Counted from the first letter of the stretch, positions 7,796-17,526 are shown. The stretch: DNA of 64,000 nt from UBA966 sp046350355 (GCA_046350355.1 JAXMAN010000001.1:930001-994000), one strand, 5' to 3'. Program-made: numbers and translations. Notes: generated by a model not told the origin, from the sequence alone.

Positions 7796-9247
7796 ATGGC
7801 AACACGATGGGACCCAGGGCGAGGCGGTCGCGCGCGCACGGCGCGCCGGGCCGCGCGCGCGTGCGGCACGACCGCGCTCGCATGCGGCGCGACCGCCCTC
7901 GCGCTCGCGCTGCAGGGGTGCGACTCCTACGCGCGCAAGGATGTCGACCTCGCGGCGCACCGCAGCGAGTTCCTCGCGCGCACGCCGCAGACGCCGGAGC
8001 TGCAGGGCTTCGCGGAGGCGCTCGCGCCGCGCAGCGCGGGGACGCTCGCGACCTTCGATCCCACCGACGGGCTCACCGAGCCCGAGGCGGAGGTCGTCGC
8101 GATCGTCTTCAACGCGGACCTGCGCCTGGCGCGGCTGAAGGCCGGCATCGCGCTCGCCTCCGCGGAGAACGCGGGCCTCTGGGACGACCCGGTCGTCGGG
8201 GTGGACCTGCAGCGGGTGATGGGCAACGCGCCCACGCTCGAGGTCCTCTCCATGATCGAGTTCACGATCCCGATCTCCGGGCGCCTGGAGCTGGAGAAGC
8301 AGCACATGGGCGCGGAGCACGCCGCGGAGCTCGCGCGCGTGGCGCAGGAGGAGTGGCGCGTGCGCATCGCCCTGCGGCGCGCGTGGACCGAATGGTCCGC
8401 GCGCGAGCTGGAGCTGCGCACGACGCAGGAGTTCGTCGAGCGCATCGACGCGCTGCTGACGATCGTGCAGGCGCTGGAGAAGGCGGGCGAGCTGCGGCGC
8501 ATCGACGCGCGCCTCTTCCACATCGAGCAGGAGACGCGCCGCGCGGAGGTCACGATGCTGCGCGCGCGCGTGCGCGAGGCCGCGCTCGAGCTGCGCCACC
8601 TGATGGGGCTCGCCCCGCGCGCCTCGGTCGAGCTGGCGCACGACGGGCTCGGATCGCCCGCGTACGAAGGAGCCGCGCCCGCCGCCCCCGACGGCAGCGA
8701 CCTGGGCGCGCGCAGCCCGCTGATGCTGGTCGCGCAGGCCGAGTACGAGGCGACCGAGCGCGCGCTGGAGCTGGAGATCCGCAAGCAGATCCCCGACCTG
8801 AAGCTCGGGCCCGGCTACGGACAGCTCGACGGCGCGGACGAGTTCATGCTGGGCATCGGGCTGCCGATCCCGATCCTGAACGCGAACCGGCTCGCCATCG
8901 CGCAGGCGAAGGCGAAGCGCGAGCTCGCGCGCGCGGGCGCGGAGATCGCGCTCGAGCGCCTGATGGCCTCGGCGCAGATGGCCGCGGTGAAGCTGGAGGC
9001 CGCGACCGCGGTGCGCGAGCAGTACGAGCGCACCGTCGTGCCGATGGTCGACGCGCAGTACGGGGACGCGCGGCGCGTCGCCGAGCTGGGAGAGGTGGAC
9101 ACGTACGTGCTGCTGGAGAGCCTGACGCGCCAGCAGCGTGCCAAGATCGAGCTCATCGAGGCGCGGCGGCAAGAGACGCTCGCCCGCATCGACATCGAGG
9201 AGGTGATCGGCCCCGCGCCGGTCGCCGCGAAGGAGACGACGCCATGA
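7796..9247 (+). CDS. TolC/CzcC-family outer membrane efflux protein
   Basis: A 483-residue outer-membrane channel component of a tripartite heavy-metal RND pump. A positively charged N-terminus is followed by a hydrophobic stretch with a lipobox-like ALALALQGC, so the mature protein is probably a lipoprotein. Two long alpha-helical coiled-coil-like halves rich in Ala, Glu and Arg follow, as in CzcC. The FTIPISGRLELEK and LGIGLPIPILNANR motifs sit where the two outer-membrane efflux repeats place theirs. The stop overlaps the ATG of the membrane-fusion gene (ATGA), so the two are coupled. Confidence 0.88.
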   Translation: MATRWDPGRGGRARTARRAARACGTTALACGATALALALQGCDSYARKDVDLAAHRSEFLARTPQTPELQGFAEALAPRSAGTLATFDPTDGLTEPEAEVVAIVFNADLRLARLKAGIALASAENAGLWDDPVVGVDLQRVMGNAPTLEVLSMIEFTIPISGRLELEKQHMGAEHAAELARVAQEEWRVRIALRRAWTEWSARELELRTTQEFVERIDALLTIVQALEKAGELRRIDARLFHIEQETRRAEVTMLRARVREAALELRHLMGLAPRASVELAHDGLGSPAYEGAAPAAPDGSDLGARSPLMLVAQAEYEATERALELEIRKQIPDLKLGPGYGQLDGADEFMLGIGLPIPILNANRLAIAQAKAKRELARAGAEIALERLMASAQMAAVKLEAATAVREQYERTVVPMVDAQYGDARRVAELGEVDTYVLLESLTRQQRAKIELIEARRQETLARIDIEEVIGPAPVAAKETTP

Positions 9248-10602
9248 CGAAGGAACTGCTGCGCGGCGCGATCGCCGCGATGCTCGCGATGACGCTGGTG
9301 GCCGGATGCGACCGCGCGAAGGGAGGTGGCGAGTCCGCGGACGCGGACCACGACCACGACCACGCGGACCACGCCGCCGCGCCCGCGCCCACCAACCGCG
9401 TGGAGATCCCCGCCTCGGTGCGCGACAACCTCGGCATCAGCTTCGCGAAGGTCGAGCGGCGCGCCGTCGCGCAGTCGCTGCGCGTGCCGGGTCGGCTGGA
9501 GCTGCTGCCTTCGGCGCGGCGCGAGTACCGCACGCCCGTGGGCGGGCGCGTCGAGCTCCTCGTCGAGCCGATGCAGGCGGTGCGCGCGGGCACGCCGCTC
9601 TACCGCGTCGATTCCTCGGGCTGGCGCGAGCTGATCGAGCGCATCGACGCGGCGCAGGCGCGCCTGGAGTCGATGGAGCCGCTGCGCGCCGCGCACCGCG
9701 AGCACGAGGCGAGCCTGCTCGAGCGCATCGCCATCTGGGAGCGGCGCCTGAAGCAGCTCGACGAGCTGCGCGCCGCGGGCGGCGGCAGCGCCTCGCAGTT
9801 CACCGAGGCGCGCGCCACCCTCAACCAGGCGCAGACCGAGCTGTCGGACCAGCGCGAGAAGAGCGCGGAGCTCTCCTCGCAGCAGCGGCAGCTCGAGTCG
9901 GAGCTGAGCTCGCTGCGCACGCGCCGCGCGGTGCTGCTGCGCGCCAGCGGCTGCGCGCAGGAGGCGGAGTCCTTCGTGGTCTGCGCGCTCGCCGACGGCG
10001 TCGTCGATGCGCTCTCGGTGCCGCAGGGCGGACTCGTGGAGGAGAACGGCCATGTCCTCACGACGATCCAGCCGACGATGCTCTGGTTCCGCGGCCACGC
10101 GCCGCAATCGGACCTCGGGCGCGTCTCGCCGGGCATGCCCGCGCGGATCGTGCCGCCGCAGGGAGGATCGATCCCGCTGCAGGAGACGATGGGCGGCGAG
10201 CTGCAGATCGGCAGCACCGCCGACCCCGAGCAGCGCACCATCGACCTGATCGTGCGCCCCAAGTCGCTCGCCCCGTGGGCGCGGCCGGGCGTCTCGGCCT
10301 TCCTCGAGGTCACGCTCAAGGGCGGCAGCGAGGAGCTCGCGATCCCGATGGCCGCCGTCGTGCGCGACGGCACCACGCCGGTCATCTTCCGCCGCGACCC
10401 GGCGAATCCCGACCGCGCGATCCGCATGGAGGCGGACCTGGGCGTGCAGGACGGCCGCTGGGTCGTGCTCTCCAGCGGCGTGCGCGAGGGGGACGAGGTC
10501 GTCGTCGACGGCGCGTACCAGCTCATGCTCGCCTCCAGCGGCAGCGCGCCCAAGGGCGGGCACTTCCACGCCGACGGCACCTTCCACGAAGGGAAGGACT
10601 GA
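9244..10602 (+). CDS. CzcB-like periplasmic membrane-fusion protein
   Basis: A 452-residue adaptor lipoprotein linking the inner-membrane RND pump to the outer-membrane channel. The lipobox is TLVAGC (Cys22). The mature N-terminus has a His/Asp string (DADHDHDHADHAA) and the C-terminus another (GGHFHADGTFHEG), both likely metal ligands. Between them lie the barrel-sandwich domain (RVPGRLELLPSARREY), a coiled-coil hairpin around residues 130-225 and a beta-barrel (SAFLEVTLKGGSEELAIP). The closing VVLSSGVREGDEVVVDGAYQL is typical of HlyD/CzcB proteins. It is coupled to the CzcC-like gene and stands 3 bp before the pump gene. The metal cannot be told. Confidence 0.9.
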   Translation: MTKELLRGAIAAMLAMTLVAGCDRAKGGGESADADHDHDHADHAAAPAPTNRVEIPASVRDNLGISFAKVERRAVAQSLRVPGRLELLPSARREYRTPVGGRVELLVEPMQAVRAGTPLYRVDSSGWRELIERIDAAQARLESMEPLRAAHREHEASLLERIAIWERRLKQLDELRAAGGGSASQFTEARATLNQAQTELSDQREKSAELSSQQRQLESELSSLRTRRAVLLRASGCAQEAESFVVCALADGVVDALSVPQGGLVEENGHVLTTIQPTMLWFRGHAPQSDLGRVSPGMPARIVPPQGGSIPLQETMGGELQIGSTADPEQRTIDLIVRPKSLAPWARPGVSAFLEVTLKGGSEELAIPMAAVVRDGTTPVIFRRDPANPDRAIRMEADLGVQDGRWVVLSSGVREGDEVVVDGAYQLMLASSGSAPKGGHFHADGTFHEGKD

Positions 10603-10605
10603 CGC

Positions 10606-13600
10606 ATGCTCTCGCGCCTGATCGGGCTCTCGCTCAAGCATGCGCCGCTGGTGCTGGTGGCCGCGGGCATGCTGCTGCTCTTCGCGGGCCTCAAGGTGGG
10701 GCAGATGCCGGTGGACGTCTTCCCCGAGCTCAACGCGCCGACGGTCGTGGTGATGACCGAGGCGGGCGGGCTCGCCGCCGACGAGGTGGAGCTCAACGTC
10801 AGCTTCCCCATCGAGACCGCGGTGAACGGCCTGCCCGGCACGCGCCGCGTGCGCTCCGCCTCGGCGACCAGCCTCTCCATCGTCTGGGTGGAGTTCGACT
10901 GGGGGACCGACATCTACCGCGCGCGCCAGCTCGTCGCGGAGCGGCTCTCCGCCGTGCGCGAGAGCCTGCCGCCCAACGCGCACGCGGAGATCACGCCGGT
11001 GACGAGCATCACCGGCGAGGTCATGCTGCTGGCGCTCTCCTCGCCCTCGGGCAAGGTGGGCCCGCTGGAGCTGCGCACCTTCGCGGAGTTCGACCTGCGC
11101 AACAAGCTGCTCGCGGTGCCGGGCGTCGCGCAGGTGGTCGCCATCGGCGGCGAGCTTCCGCAGTACCAGGTGAACGTGCGGCAGGACCAGCTTGCGCTCT
11201 ACGGGCTCACCGTCGGCGAGGTGGCCGACGCCGCGCGCGGCGCGCACAGCACCGCCAGCGCGGGCTACCTCCCCAACGTCGAGCACCTGGAGCTGCCGAT
11301 CCGCCAGATGGCGCGCGTGCGCGGCGTCGAGGACATCCAGGGCACGCTCGTGAAGTACCACGCGGGCGCGCCGGTGACGATCGGTCAGGTCGCGGACGTG
11401 CAGCTCGGCCCGGCGCCCAAGCGCGGCACGGCCGCCGACCGCGGCATGCCGGCGGTCGTCGTCAGCGTGCAGAAGAGCCCGGGCACGAACACGCTCGCGC
11501 TCACGGAGAAGCTCGACCGCGTGCTGGACCAGGTGGAGGCGTCGATGCCCGAGGGCATGGTCCTCAACCGCGACCCCTTCCGCGCGGCGCGCTTCATCGA
11601 GCGCAGCGTGAACAACGTGGTGCGCGTGCTGGTCGAGGCATCGGTGATCGTCGCGGTGGTGCTCGTGCTCTTCCTGCTGAACCTGCGCGCGACGATCGTG
11701 ACGCTCACCGCGCTTCCGCTCTCGCTGGCGGTGGCGGTGCTGCTGCTGTGGGCGTGGGGGCTCTCCATCAACGTGATGACGCTGGGCGGGCTCGCGGTCG
11801 CGATCGGCGAGCTCGTCGACGACGCGATCATCGACGTCGAGAACGTTCTGCGCCGGCTGCGCGAGAACGCCGCGCTCCCCGAGGGCGCGCGCCGCGGGCT
11901 CGTGCAGGTGATCTTCGACGCGAGCAACGAGATCCGCTCCTCGGTCGTCTTCGCGACGGTCATCATCTGCATGGTCTTCGTGCCGCTGCTCTTCCTGCAG
12001 GGGCTCGAGGGACGCTTCTTCCAGCCGCTGGGCGTCGCGTACATCACCTCGATCTTCGCCTCGCTGCTGGTGGCGCTGACGGTGACGCCGGCGATGTGCC
12101 GCGTGCTCTTCGCGCGCGGCGTCGCGGTGCGCGGCCACCAGGACGGCGCGCTCGTGCGCTGGCTCAAGCGCGCGTACGAACCCGCGCTGCGCGCGAGCCT
12201 GCGGCGGCGCTGGTTCGTGCTGGGCGGCGCGGGCGCGCTGACCGCCGCGTCGCTGGCGCTGATGTCCACCTTCGGGACCTCCTTCCTGCCGGCCTTCAAG
12301 GAGGGGACCTTCACGGTCTTCCTGATGGCGCCGCCGGGGACCTCGCTGCAGGAGAGCAACCGCCTGGCGCTGGGCGTCGAGCGGCGGCTCGCCGCGATCG
12401 AGGGCGTCTCCAGCGTGACGCGCCGCACCGGCCGCGCCGAGCGCGACGAGCACGCCGAGCCGGTGAGCAGCTCGGAGATCGAGGTCACCGTGAAGCCCGG
12501 CGGCGACCAGGACGCCGTGCGCGCGCAGATCGACCGCGTGATCGCGGACGTCCCCGGCGTCACGACGATGGTCGGCCAGCCGATCGAGCACCGCCTGAGC
12601 CACATCCTCTCGGGCACCCCCGCGGCGATCGCCATCGACGTCTACGGCGACGACCTCGACACGCTGCGCCGCGTCGCGAAGGAGATCGAGACGCAGCTGC
12701 TGGCGATCCCCGGCACGCGCGACGTCGCCGCCAACCGCGAGGTGCTCATCACCTCGCTGCCGATCCGCTACCGGCCGCAGGACCTCGCGGCGGCGGGGCT
12801 CTCGCCGGGCGCGGCCGCGGCGCAGGTGCAGCAGGCGCTCTACGGCGAGACGGTCGCCGAGGTGAACCAGGGCGTGCGCCGCTACGAACTCGTCGTGCGC
12901 CTGGCCGAGGACGAGCGCGCGCGCGTCGAGCAGATCATGGACCTGCGGCTGCGCGGCGCGGGCGGCGGCACCGTGCGCCTGCGCGACGTCGCCGACATCG
13001 GCCCCGAGCGCACGAGCAACCTCATCGCGCGCGAGAACGCGCAGCGCAAGGCGGTCGTCTCCACGAACGTGGCCGAGGGGTACAACCTCGGCCAGCTCGT
13101 GGAGCAGGTGCGCGCGCGCGTCGATCCCGTCGTGCAGCGCGCCGGATGCACCGTCCACTACGGCGGGCAGTTCGAGGCGCAGCAGTCCGCCAGCCGCACC
13201 ATCTACCTGATGGGCGCGGGCGTCGCGGTCGTGATGTTCCTGCTGCTGCAGCTCTCGACGGGCACCGCGCGCGTCGCCGTGCTGGTCATGCTGAACCTGC
13301 CGCTGGCGCTCATCGGCGGCATCGTGGCGATCTACGTCACCGAGTCGCCGGCGCTGGTGGGGAACACCCTCTCGCTGCTGGGGATCTCGGGCGAGCGCTA
13401 CGTCGCGCCGGTGATCTCCATCGCGAGCATGGTGGGATTCGTCACGCTCTTCGGCATCGCGGTGCGAAACGGGATCCTGCTGGTCAACCACTACGAACAC
13501 CTGCAGGAGGCCGAGGGCGCGTCGCCGGCGGACGCGATCGTGCGCGGCTCGATGGAGCGGCTGGTGCCGATCCTGATGACCGCGCTCACCGCGGCGCTCG

Positions 13601-13791
13601 GGTTGATCCCGCTGGCGATCGCGCACGGCAAGCCGGGAAGCGAGCTGCTGGCGCCGCTGGCGACCGTGGTGCTCGGCGGGCTCGTCTCGTCGACGCTGCT
13701 CAATCTCTTCGTCGTTCCGACCGGGTACGCGCTCGCCTTCGGGGTGCGCTTCCGGCGGGCGGATTCCGCGGACTCGGACGATGGACACTGA
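10606..13791 (+). CDS. CzcA/CusA-family heavy-metal RND efflux pump
   Basis: A 1061-residue proton-driven inner-membrane RND transporter with twelve expected transmembrane helices and two large periplasmic loops. The HME-RND start (VDVFPELNAPTVVVMTE), the TM4 motif AIGELVDDAIIDVENV with its acidic proton-relay residues, and SRTIYLMGAG in the second half are all recognisable. The TM10-12 region (FGIAVRNGILLVNHY, LVPILMTALTAALGLIPLA) is complete. Length is normal for the family. Divalent (Zn/Co/Cd/Ni) versus monovalent (Cu/Ag) specificity is left open. The next gene begins 21 bp downstream with a strong Shine-Dalgarno. Confidence 0.93.
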   Translation: MLSRLIGLSLKHAPLVLVAAGMLLLFAGLKVGQMPVDVFPELNAPTVVVMTEAGGLAADEVELNVSFPIETAVNGLPGTRRVRSASATSLSIVWVEFDWGTDIYRARQLVAERLSAVRESLPPNAHAEITPVTSITGEVMLLALSSPSGKVGPLELRTFAEFDLRNKLLAVPGVAQVVAIGGELPQYQVNVRQDQLALYGLTVGEVADAARGAHSTASAGYLPNVEHLELPIRQMARVRGVEDIQGTLVKYHAGAPVTIGQVADVQLGPAPKRGTAADRGMPAVVVSVQKSPGTNTLALTEKLDRVLDQVEASMPEGMVLNRDPFRAARFIERSVNNVVRVLVEASVIVAVVLVLFLLNLRATIVTLTALPLSLAVAVLLLWAWGLSINVMTLGGLAVAIGELVDDAIIDVENVLRRLRENAALPEGARRGLVQVIFDASNEIRSSVVFATVIICMVFVPLLFLQGLEGRFFQPLGVAYITSIFASLLVALTVTPAMCRVLFARGVAVRGHQDGALVRWLKRAYEPALRASLRRRWFVLGGAGALTAASLALMSTFGTSFLPAFKEGTFTVFLMAPPGTSLQESNRLALGVERRLAAIEGVSSVTRRTGRAERDEHAEPVSSSEIEVTVKPGGDQDAVRAQIDRVIADVPGVTTMVGQPIEHRLSHILSGTPAAIAIDVYGDDLDTLRRVAKEIETQLLAIPGTRDVAANREVLITSLPIRYRPQDLAAAGLSPGAAAAQVQQALYGETVAEVNQGVRRYELVVRLAEDERARVEQIMDLRLRGAGGGTVRLRDVADIGPERTSNLIARENAQRKAVVSTNVAEGYNLGQLVEQVRARVDPVVQRAGCTVHYGGQFEAQQSASRTIYLMGAGVAVVMFLLLQLSTGTARVAVLVMLNLPLALIGGIVAIYVTESPALVGNTLSLLGISGERYVAPVISIASMVGFVTLFGIAVRNGILLVNHYEHLQEAEGASPADAIVRGSMERLVPILMTALTAALGLIPLAIAHGKPGSELLAPLATVVLGGLVSSTLLNLFVVPTGYALAFGVRFRRADSADSDDGH

Positions 13792-13812
13792 TCACTTTTC
13801 AAGGAGGTCTCG

Positions 13813-14355
13813 ATGAACGCGAACTGCATGCGATGGACGATGGCTTCGACGCTGACCGCGCTGGCGATGGCGGCCTGCGCGCTGCCGCTGGGCGGGTGCG
13901 ACGGCTCGAACACGCCGCCGAAGTCGGCGGGGGCGGCGGGCGGCGCGGCCGACCATGACCACGACCACGATGGGCACGACCACGACGAGCACGACGGCCA
14001 CGACCACGGCGCCTCCGAGGCGCAGTCGCACGGCGCGAAGACCGCGCTGGGCGAGCAGCAGGCCGGCGGCATGACGATCGCCGCCGCGCGGTTCGGTGCG
14101 CTGCCCACCGGCGCGGGCGAGCTTCCGGTGAACGCGCGCGTCGCCGGCGGTTCGGCGAAGGTGCACGCCGTGCGCTTCTGGATCGGCGCGCGCGACGGCG
14201 CGGGCGCGATGAAGGCGAAGGCCGCGCTCGAGGAGGGCGACTGGCATGCGCATGTGGAGGTCCCGGCGGCGATCGCCGCGGGCAGCCAGCTTTGGATGGA
14301 GATCGAACTCGAGGGCGGCGCGAAGGAGACCGTCGGCTTCGACCTGGGCAAGTGA
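13813..14355 (+). CDS. His/Asp-rich metal-binding lipoprotein
   Basis: A 180-residue predicted lipoprotein with a lipobox near ALPLGGC (Cys28). A long His-Asp run follows (HDHDHDGHDHDEHDGHDHG, residues 47-65), an obvious transition-metal chelator. The remainder is an unrecognised beta-rich domain (NARVAGGSAKVHAVRFWIG ... WMEIELEGG). The start is fixed by AAGGAGGT at 13801-13808, the strongest Shine-Dalgarno in this part of the window. As the last gene of the efflux cluster it probably buffers or delivers metal in the periplasm. That role is inferred from composition and position. Confidence 0.75.
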   Translation: MNANCMRWTMASTLTALAMAACALPLGGCDGSNTPPKSAGAAGGAADHDHDHDGHDHDEHDGHDHGASEAQSHGAKTALGEQQAGGMTIAAARFGALPTGAGELPVNARVAGGSAKVHAVRFWIGARDGAGAMKAKAALEEGDWHAHVEVPAAIAAGSQLWMEIELEGGAKETVGFDLGK

Positions 14356-14384
14356 CGGCTCGCCGGATGCCATGCGGCCGCGGC

Positions 14385-14390
14385 TAGGCT
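14385..14390 (+). promoter_or_regulatory. Candidate -10 box for the Gfo/Idh gene, leaderless type
   Basis: TAGGCT lies 7 bases before the ATG at 14398 with no Shine-Dalgarno between them. Confidence 0.35.
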
Positions 14391-14397
14391 GCGCCGC

Positions 14398-15930
14398 ATG
14401 GCATCCAACGAGCGTCTTCGCGACGGCACCTCGCGGCGCACCTTCATCCTGACGGCCGCGGGCATCGCCGCCGCCGCGCCGCTGCTGGGCGCGCGTCGCG
14501 ATCCGCCGGGGAGCGCGGGGAGCGCGGGGAGCGCGGGTGCGCCTGCGGTGCCGCCGTCGCCCGCCGCGCCCACGCGCACCGGGCCGCTGCGCATCGGCGT
14601 CGTCGGCGTCGGCAACCGCGGCTGGGACAACATCCAGGAGCTGCTGGCCGAAGCGGGGGCGCCCGCGCCCGGGGCCGCGCCCGCGCCGGGGTCGCCCGCA
14701 CCCGGCGGCGCCGCCGCCGCCGCGCCGCTCGCCACGATCGCCGCCCTCTGCGACGTCGACAGCACCTACCTCGCGCGCGCCGGCGCGGCCCTCCCCGACG
14801 CCGCGCGCTTCACCGACTGGCGCGAGCTCCTCGCCGCCGCGCAGCGCGGCGCGCCCGCGCTCGACGGCGTGCTCGTCGCGACGCCGGACCACGCGCACTT
14901 CCCGATCGCCGCCGCGGCGCTGCGCGCGGGCCTCCCCGTCTACTGCGAGAAGCCGCTGACGCATACGCGCGCGCAGGCGGCGCAGCTTCGCGCGCTCGCC
15001 GCCGCGGCGGGCGTCGCGACGCAGATGGGCACGCAGATCCACGCCGGCGAGAACTACCGCCGCGTCGTCGAGGCGATCCGCGGCGGCGCCATCGGCCGCG
15101 TCACCGCCGTCGACTGCTGGCAGCTCAAGAGCTGGGGCGGCGGCCGCCTGACGCCCGGCGCCGTCTGCCCGCCGACGCTCGACTGGCCGCGCTGGCTCTG
15201 CGAGGAGCCCGCGGTGCCCTACATCGATCACATCCATCCGGCCAACTGGCGCCGCTACTGGGCCTACGGCAGCGGCACGCTGGGGGACATGGGCTGCCAC
15301 ATCCTCGACCTGCCCGTTTGGGCGCTGGGGCTGTGGGAGAACGCGGGCGAGCGGCTGGCGCGGCCGATCCAGGTGCACGCCTTCGCCGCGGGTCCCGCGC
15401 CCGACGCCGTCGGCTGCCCCGAATGGCTCGAGGCGAGCTGGGCGATCCCGCGCACTCCGGGGCTGGGCGTCGGCATGGGCATGGGCGCGCCCGACGCGCG
15501 CTCGCCGGGCGCCGGCGCGACGAAGGACTCGCCCGACCCGCTCATCCTGCGCTGGTTCGACGGCGGTCGCAAGCCGCCCTTCGTCGAGGAGATCGGCGCG
15601 AAGGACCGCCAGGACTACCACGGCCGCTTCAGCGTCTGCTTCCTGGGCACGCAGGGGGCGCTCTTCGCCAACTACGACCAGATGCAGTTCTGGCCGCCCG
15701 CGCTCGGCGACGCATGGAAGGCGGGCGAGGCCGCGCGCGCCGCGTCGAAGGCCGTCGACCGCATCCCGCCCTCGCCCGGACACCATCGCGAGTGGCTCGA
15801 GGCGATCGCCGCGCGCGCACCCCTCGCGCCTCGCTGCAGCTTCAATGCGTCCTCGCGGCTGACGGAGCTCGTGCTCTCGGGCATGGACGCATACCGCGCG
15901 GGCGGGACGCTGGACTTCGAGATCGCCTGA
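14398..15930 (+). CDS. Tat-exported Gfo/Idh/MocA-family oxidoreductase
   Basis: A 510-residue NAD(P)-dependent oxidoreductase of the Gfo/Idh/MocA superfamily, the planctomycete type probably acting on sugars or inositols outside the cytoplasm. The N-terminus SRRTFILTAAGIAAAAPLL is a twin-arginine signal. The Rossmann fold starts at RIGVVGVGNRGW. EKPLTHT is the conserved catalytic-lysine segment, and the C-terminal domain includes GTLGDMGCHILDLP with the expected aspartate and histidine. An Ala/Gly/Pro-rich insertion of about 25 residues (PAPGAAPAPGSPAPGG) interrupts the Rossmann domain between its first helix and CDVD. The substrate is unknown. A strong hairpin follows the stop codon. Confidence 0.88.
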   Translation: MASNERLRDGTSRRTFILTAAGIAAAAPLLGARRDPPGSAGSAGSAGAPAVPPSPAAPTRTGPLRIGVVGVGNRGWDNIQELLAEAGAPAPGAAPAPGSPAPGGAAAAAPLATIAALCDVDSTYLARAGAALPDAARFTDWRELLAAAQRGAPALDGVLVATPDHAHFPIAAAALRAGLPVYCEKPLTHTRAQAAQLRALAAAAGVATQMGTQIHAGENYRRVVEAIRGGAIGRVTAVDCWQLKSWGGGRLTPGAVCPPTLDWPRWLCEEPAVPYIDHIHPANWRRYWAYGSGTLGDMGCHILDLPVWALGLWENAGERLARPIQVHAFAAGPAPDAVGCPEWLEASWAIPRTPGLGVGMGMGAPDARSPGAGATKDSPDPLILRWFDGGRKPPFVEEIGAKDRQDYHGRFSVCFLGTQGALFANYDQMQFWPPALGDAWKAGEAARAASKAVDRIPPSPGHHREWLEAIAARAPLAPRCSFNASSRLTELVLSGMDAYRAGGTLDFEIA

Positions 15931-15935
15931 AAGCG

Positions 15936-15968
15936 CGCCGCCCGGCGCGTGGTGCGCGCCGGGCGGCG
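15936..15968. terminator. Bidirectional hairpin between convergent genes
   Basis: A 14-bp perfect stem (CGCCGCCCGGCGCG and its complement) with a 5-base loop sits between the Gfo/Idh gene and the convergent dockerin-tailed gene. There is no T-run, as is common in this GC-rich sequence. Confidence 0.6.
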
Positions 15969-16018
15969 GAGATTCGCGAAGGATGAAGGCGCGGGCGGCT
16001 GGCCGCCCTGTCGCGTCC

Positions 16019-17356
16019 TCAGTTCGGGCAGGGACCCCAGGCGCCCAGGACGAGGCCCAGGTCGGAGCCGCTCACGACGCCGTCGCCGTCGAGGTCGTGC
16101 GTCGCGGTGCCCCAGCTTCCCAGCAGGAGGCCGAGATCCGCGCCGTCGACCTGGCGGTTGCCGTCGATGTCGGCGGGGCACGGCGGAGCGCAGACGGTGC
16201 ACCAGAGGTGCGCCTCGTTCACGCAGAAGCTGTCCCACTGGTTGCTGCAGCAGTACGGGTCGCTGGCGCAGACGACCGAGCAGCAGCTCGCGCTGGAGCA
16301 GAAGGGCTGGATCGACACCTCGCAGCAGGAGTGGTTGGCGACGCCGCAGGAGGGGCAGGGATCGACGGCGACCGTCAGGATGCCGTTGCCGATCTGCGTC
16401 ATGCTGCCGGCCAGACGGACGTAGTAGACGGTCCCTTGCGTGGCGAGGATCGAGACGGTGCTGCGGGCGCCGCAGTCGGGCGAGTCGTCGTTGCAGGCGA
16501 TCGGGCTGCTGGTGCAGCTGCCGGCGTAGACGGTGATGACGGTGTCGAAGGAAGCGTTCGAGCAGGTGGAGAAAGTCACCTGCGTGATGCAGCCGGCGGT
16601 GTGCGTGTACTTGAACCAGACGTCGTACGCCGGGGCCACGCCGTCGCAGTCGAGCGCGATTGCCGAGGTGTTGGCGCGCGTGGTGTTGAACAGGGTGCCG
16701 CCGGCGCCGATCGCGAGCGCGGTCGCGCACTCATCGTTCGCCGGCGCCGCGGAGCTGCAGGCCGGGCAGGCGACGACCGCCTCGCTGGCGCAGAGGCTGT
16801 CCCAACTGTTGCTGCAGCAGAAGGAATCCATGGCGCAGACGAGGCTGCAGCAGGCCGGGTTGTTGCAGAACGGGGTTGAGTGCGCGGCGCAGCATGCGCC
16901 GGCGCCGTTGTTGCAGCTCGTCGACGCCGCGCCGCAGGCCGCGCAGTTGGCGACCGCCTCGTTGGCGCAGATGCTGTCCCAGTTGTTGGTGCAGCAGAAC
17001 GAATCCATCGCGCAGACGATCGCGCAGCAGCCCGCGTCGGAGCAGTACGGAGTGGAGTGCGCCGCGCAGCAGGGAGCGGTCGAGTTGCCGCACTGGTTGT
17101 TCCCGGTGGCGCCGCAGGCGGCGCAGTTCGCGGCCGCTTCGCTCACGCAGAACGAATCCCAGTTGTTGGTGCAACAGTAGGAATCCATCGCGCACACGAT
17201 CGCGCAGCAGGTCGGGTCGGAGCAGCCTTCGGTCGAATGCGCCGAGCAGCACGGGGCGGGATTGACGCCGCACCCGTAGGTCTGCGCGGACGAGTTCGAC
17301 GAGACGAGCGCCGCGACAAACGCCGCGACCATCGCCATCAACACACGAGTCTTCAT
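16019..17356 (-). CDS. Secreted Cys-repeat protein with dockerin-like tail
   Basis: A 445-residue exported protein of unknown function. Residues 1-24 form a signal peptide. Three tandem repeats of about 45-58 residues follow (about 30-200), each with paired cysteines (CC..H.T..C...CC..VC...CC), then NNWDS.C..EA and C..C. Next comes a beta domain resembling the pre-peptidase C-terminal fold (NDECATALAIG to about residue 345). A fourth, degenerate Cys repeat precedes a dockerin-like tail with two calcium-loop repeats ending GAWGPCPN. A Shine-Dalgarno-like GGAGAAC precedes the ATG. The protein is probably extracellular and disulfide-rich. The next gene upstream is a smaller paralogue. Confidence 0.8.
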   Translation of the reverse strand: MKTRVLMAMVAAFVAALVSSNSSAQTYGCGVNPAPCCSAHSTEGCSDPTCCAIVCAMDSYCCTNNWDSFCVSEAAANCAACGATGNNQCGNSTAPCCAAHSTPYCSDAGCCAIVCAMDSFCCTNNWDSICANEAVANCAACGAASTSCNNGAGACCAAHSTPFCNNPACCSLVCAMDSFCCSNSWDSLCASEAVVACPACSSAAPANDECATALAIGAGGTLFNTTRANTSAIALDCDGVAPAYDVWFKYTHTAGCITQVTFSTCSNASFDTVITVYAGSCTSSPIACNDDSPDCGARSTVSILATQGTVYYVRLAGSMTQIGNGILTVAVDPCPSCGVANHSCCEVSIQPFCSSASCCSVVCASDPYCCSNQWDSFCVNEAHLWCTVCAPPCPADIDGNRQVDGADLGLLLGSWGTATHDLDGDGVVSGSDLGLVLGAWGPCPN

Positions 17357-17526
17357 GTTCGTTCTCCACGCGGGGGGAGGAAGGAGGCGCCCCACGACGG
17401 GCACGGACGCCATCGGTCCCGCGCGACCGATGCTCGGGCGCACGGTATCACCTTCTCGGAGTGCGAGCGCCCATGCACCGACAGGCCCGCTCACTGGTGA
17501 ATGTGCGGAGGGGATGTGCGTCGCGT

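Noticed and set aside
8815..13788. A minus-strand open frame of 1657 codons opposite the CzcB/CzcA-like genes.
   Set aside because: Very GC-rich coding DNA leaves long antisense frames without stops. The predicted protein is almost only Arg, Ala, Gly, His and Asp, with no motif, and the plus strand encodes complete RND components.
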